17,545 nucleotides of DNA from Desulfuromusa sp. Its GTDB lineage: Bacteria > Desulfobacterota > Desulfuromonadia > Desulfuromonadales > Geopsychrobacteraceae. The notes below the pieces were generated by a model. That model did not search any database, was not told where the DNA came from, and saw only the letters and a list, made by a program, of their open reading frames with translations. Below, one piece after another: positions 15,014 to 17,545 of the stretch (position 1 is the first letter of the stretch; every line of letters begins with the position of its first letter). The stretch covers positions 1 through 17,545 of the forward strand of contig JAOZOH010000057.1 of assembly GCA_029933365.1 (NCBI GenBank), read 5' to 3'. The position numbers and the translations under genes were made by a program.

Positions 15014-16315
15014 ATGGTAACCCTGACCGATAATATCTGGATACTTCTAGCAGCAACGCTGATTATTGGCCTCGTTTGCGGCTGGTTAATTGCCTATCTG
15101 AAGGCAGGCCAACAGCTGCAGAAAAAGTTGCACAGCGAACAACATGTGCGTGAAGACCTGTTACAGCAACTAGCACGCTTTGAAGCCCAACTTGAAGCCG
15201 AGCGCCAAAACAACAAAGACAAGTTGCAGTTTTTGGAAGAAAATCGCCAACAGTTAGAAAAAAACTTTCAAGCACTTTCCGCACAAGCTCTAGCGGCAAA
15301 TAATCAAAGTTTTCTAGATCTGGCAAAATCAACTCTGGGAACTTTTCAGCAACAAGCCAAGGGAGATCTGGAAGCACGCCATCAAGCTATTGGACAGCTC
15401 GTGCAGCCATTGAAAGAATCGTTACACAAAGTTGATGGCAAAATAGAACAGCTTGAGCAAGCCCGTAGCGGTGCCTATGCTCGTCTTGATGAACAATTGA
15501 AATCACTACTGAACAGTCAGGTGAAGCTGGAATCTGAAACCGGCAACCTGGTACGGGCTTTGCGTACACCTGCAGTTCGTGGTCGTTGGGGGGAGATTCA
15601 GCTGCGCAAAGTGGTTGAGATGGCGGGGATGGTCAACTACTGCGATTTTGTCGAGCAAGAAACTGCCGATAGCGGTCGTCTACGCCCTGATATGATCATC
15701 AAGCTGCCGAATGGACGCAATATTGTTGTTGATTCCAAAGCACCATTGCAGGCGTACCTCGAGTCACTGGAAGCCGACAACGATCAGCAACGTACTGCTC
15801 ATCTGGCTCATCATGCCCGTCAGATTCGTGATCATTTGCAGAAACTCTCCGCCAAGAATTATTGGGAACAGTTTCAGCCAACGCCAGAATTTGTCGTTCT
15901 CTTTCTACCGGGAGAAACTTTTTTCTCAGCGGCATTGGCACAAGATCCAACCTTGATCGAAGCCGGTGTCGATCAGAAAGTTCTGCTAGCGACCCCAACC
16001 ACATTAATCGCCCTGCTCCGTTCTGTTGCCTATGGCTGGCGCCAGGAACAACTGACCGAAAATGCTGAAGCAATTAGCCAACTTGGGCGGGAGATGTATG
16101 ATCGCCTCGCCACCCTCAGTCAACATTTTACGCAAATGGGAAAAAATCTGGAACGCTCGGTCGACAGTTACAATAAAGGGATGGCCTCACTCGATAGTCG
16201 AGTTCTGGTTTCGGCACGTAAATTCAAAGAGTTAGGTGCTGGCAGCAGCAAAGAGATTGAGCCGGTTGAACAAATCGACAAGCTGCCGCACTCACCACAG
16301 TTACCTGAAGCTTGA
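15014..16315 (+). CDS. rmuC: DNA recombination protein RmuC homologue
   Basis: RmuC-family proteins limit certain DNA rearrangements and are predicted nucleases of the PD-(D/E)XK fold. This 433-residue protein has one N-terminal membrane helix (about 7-28). A long Gln/Glu/Leu-rich coiled coil follows (about 32-180), then the RmuC core. Conserved blocks are TPAVRGRWGEIQLRKVVE (185-202), the RPDMIIKLPNG strand (224-234), VVDSK (238-242) with likely active-site Asp and Lys, and LPGETFFSAAL (298-308). ATPTTLIALLRSVAYGWRQE (326-345) is also conserved. Length and order are standard for the family. AAGGA (15004-15008) is 5 bases before the ATG. The C-terminal 30 residues are polar and not conserved. 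It is followed by a 107-base gap and its own promoter-bearing lemA unit. Confidence 0.95.
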   Translation: MVTLTDNIWILLAATLIIGLVCGWLIAYLKAGQQLQKKLHSEQHVREDLLQQLARFEAQLEAERQNNKDKLQFLEENRQQLEKNFQALSAQALAANNQSFLDLAKSTLGTFQQQAKGDLEARHQAIGQLVQPLKESLHKVDGKIEQLEQARSGAYARLDEQLKSLLNSQVKLESETGNLVRALRTPAVRGRWGEIQLRKVVEMAGMVNYCDFVEQETADSGRLRPDMIIKLPNGRNIVVDSKAPLQAYLESLEADNDQQRTAHLAHHARQIRDHLQKLSAKNYWEQFQPTPEFVVLFLPGETFFSAALAQDPTLIEAGVDQKVLLATPTTLIALLRSVAYGWRQEQLTENAEAISQLGREMYDRLATLSQHFTQMGKNLERSVDSYNKGMASLDSRVLVSARKFKELGAGSSKEIEPVEQIDKLPHSPQLPEA

Positions 16316-16365
16316 AAGCTAAAAAAGGCAAATTTCAGTCTAATTAAGATCCAAATACTCTTCTG

Positions 16366-16374
16366 TGTTATAAT
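16366..16374 (+). promoter_or_regulatory. Extended -10 promoter for lemA
   Basis: TGTTATAAT is a perfect extended -10 element (TGn plus TATAAT), about 50 bases before the lemA ATG. The -35 region is poor (TTAAGA with a 19-base spacer), as is allowed for extended -10 promoters. Confidence 0.5.
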
Positions 16375-16422
16375 GATAGCTTCATCAATAACCCAGTATA
16401 AACTTTACTCTGGAGGGAAAAA

Positions 16423-17004
16423 ATGAACATCCGCACACTATTTATCTTATTTAGCAGCGTTCTATTACTCAGCAGTTGCGGCTATAACACCATTCAACAA
16501 AATGAAGAAGCTGTGTTCTCTGCCTGGGCCGATATTGAAGCCACTTATCAGCGGCGTGCCGACTTGATCCCGAACCTTGTTGAGACAGTGAAAGCATATG
16601 CATCTCATGAAAAAGAGACCCTGACTGAAATAACCAATGCGCGGGCAAAAGTTGGCCAGACCAATATCTCTGCCGACAAGTTAGGGGATCCAGTTGCCAT
16701 GCAACAGTTCCAACAAGCTCAAGGGGAGCTTTCTGGAGCCCTGTCCCGTTTGCTGGTGGTCGTTGAAAACTATCCTGACTTGAAGGCCAGCGAAAATTTT
16801 CGTGATTTACAACATCAATTGGAAGGAACCGAGAATCGGATTAATGTTGCGCGTCAACGCTACAATGGTGCTGTTAAGGTTTTTAACACCTCAATCCGAA
16901 CTTTCCCGAACAATCTGACCAATAACTTCATACTCAAGCTGGAGCGCAAAGAAGCATTTAAAGCTGATGCTGGTGCTGCAACTGCCCCGAAAGTCACATT
17001 CTAA
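16423..17004 (+). CDS. lemA: LemA family protein, predicted lipoprotein
   Basis: LemA proteins are small helical envelope proteins of poorly defined function. This 193-residue copy has the family core: [41 protein letters not shown] (about 27-67), [10 protein letters not shown], then [33 protein letters not shown] and [12 protein letters not shown]. Instead of the usual plain membrane anchor, the N-terminus ends in a lipobox, LSSC, with Cys19. The mature protein should therefore be acylated and held in a membrane by lipid, facing the periplasm. GGAGG is 6 bases before the ATG, a strong ribosome binding site. Its TAA overlaps the ATG of the next gene (TAATG), so LemA and the TPM protein are probably made together. 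Confidence 0.95.
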   Translation: MNIRTLFILFSSVLLLSSCGYNTIQQNEEAVFSAWADIEATYQRRADLIPNLVETVKAYASHEKETLTEITNARAKVGQTNISADKLGDPVAMQQFQQAQGELSGALSRLLVVVENYPDLKASENFRDLQHQLEGTENRINVARQRYNGAVKVFNTSIRTFPNNLTNNFILKLERKEAFKADAGAATAPKVTF

Positions 17005-17545
17005 TGCGTATTCTGCTTCATTCAGTTTTACTATTGTTATTGGTCTGTTCACCTGCTACAGCACTGGATATTCCGCAACCTACTGGCTACGTGAATGATA
17101 AGGCAGGAATCATCTCGCAAACGGTGGAACTGAAGCTGGAACAGTTTCTAAATGATTTTGAAAAAAGTGATTCAACCCAGATCACGGTATTAACCATTCC
17201 GACCCTGGATGGGGAAGTGCTTGAAGACTATTCTCTACAGGTATTAGAAAAATGGGGAATCGGGCAGAAGGGAAAAGATAACGGAGCCCTGCTGCTGATT
17301 GCCAAAGCTGAGCGAAAAATCCGCATCGAAGTTGGTTATGGCCTGGAAGGGCGCTTGACCGACCTGTTGTCTGGGCGGATCATCGATAATGAAATTTCAC
17401 CTAAATTCAAACAGGGTGATTTTGATGGCGGGATCGTCAGTGGCGTTGTCGGCATGGCTGAAGCGGTGCGTGGCGAATATACTGGAACGGGGGAAACCGG
17501 GGATACTAAGCGAAAAAGTAGTCCATTAGGTTTGATTTTTCTGTT
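17004..17545 (+). CDS. TPM-domain protein (YgcG-like), 3' end beyond the window
   Basis: The reading frame starts at the ATG overlapping the lemA stop and remains open for 180 codons to the window edge, so the gene is partial. A Sec signal peptide is predicted at residues 1-20 with cleavage after ATA. The mature part begins LDIPQPTGYVNDKAGIIS, the classic start of a TPM domain (also called repair-of-PSII or YgcG domain). Further family blocks are QITVLTIPTLDGEVLEDYSLQV, WGIGQKGKDNGALLLIAKAERKIRIEVGYGLEGRLTD and the F-x-x-G-D-F-D-G-G-I region. After about residue 155 a Gly/Thr-rich linker leads into a hydrophobic stretch (PLGLIFL) at the edge. This is probably the start of a C-terminal membrane helix, as in full-length relatives. 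TPM genes commonly accompany lemA. Confidence 0.93.
   Translation, partial: MRILLHSVLLLLLVCSPATALDIPQPTGYVNDKAGIISQTVELKLEQFLNDFEKSDSTQITVLTIPTLDGEVLEDYSLQVLEKWGIGQKGKDNGALLLIAKAERKIRIEVGYGLEGRLTDLLSGRIIDNEISPKFKQGDFDGGIVSGVVGMAEAVRGEYTGTGETGDTKRKSSPLGLIFL

Noticed and set aside
1..17545. CRISPR array, tRNA, rRNA, complete insertion sequence, or a defence or secondary-metabolite system
   Set aside because: No regularly spaced repeat series, no cloverleaf-like gene, no transposase and no defence-type gene set is visible. Apart from the repeats listed, the genes are ordinary housekeeping and transport genes.

Overview
The window is an ordinary-density chromosomal segment of moderate GC from a Gram-negative bacterium. 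The protein repertoire is a complete liv-type ABC importer, a ClpS/ClpA/Aat N-degron set, RmuC, and a LemA/TPM pair. Lipoprotein and Sec signals are clear. My best guess, from protein flavour only, is a deltaproteobacterium of the Desulfuromonadales type (Geobacter/Desulfuromonas/Desulfuromusa-like). I see no rRNA, tRNA, CRISPR array, phage or complete insertion sequence.

Layout. Bases 1-180 are a gene-free, structured stretch. From 184 to 5294 on the minus strand lies a complete branched-chain amino acid uptake operon in the order livK-livH-livM-livG-livF. It has a good sigma70-like promoter, a strong stem-loop between livK and livH, a 126 bp palindromic element wedged between livG and livF, and an intrinsic terminator after livF. 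Next, on the minus strand, is a 314-residue protein of unknown function (5468-6412). A 250 bp intergenic region (6413-6659) follows, with three GC-rich repeats of REP/MITE character. Then comes a minus-strand series read in the order clpS, clpA, aat, a thiamine-diphosphate decarboxylase-like gene, and an ABC-F ATPase (13669 down to 6660). Divergent from clpS is a small three-helix membrane protein (13772-14140, plus). It converges on a YkgJ-type cysteine-cluster protein (14158-14904, minus). That gene is divergent from rmuC (15014-16315, plus), which is followed by lemA and a TPM-domain (YgcG-like) gene running off the window end.

How the genes work together. The liv genes encode a periplasmic binding protein, two permeases and two ATPases of one importer. 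ClpS, ClpA and Aat are adaptor, unfoldase and leucyl/phenylalanyl transferase of the bacterial N-degron pathway, placed in one tight transcription unit. The TPP enzyme 15 bp downstream of aat is the odd member. LemA and TPM are translationally coupled envelope proteins. The most unusual DNA features are the palindromic element abutting the livG stop codon, the GGGACTGTCCC-type repeat cluster, and the interlocked inverted repeats in bases 37-117.
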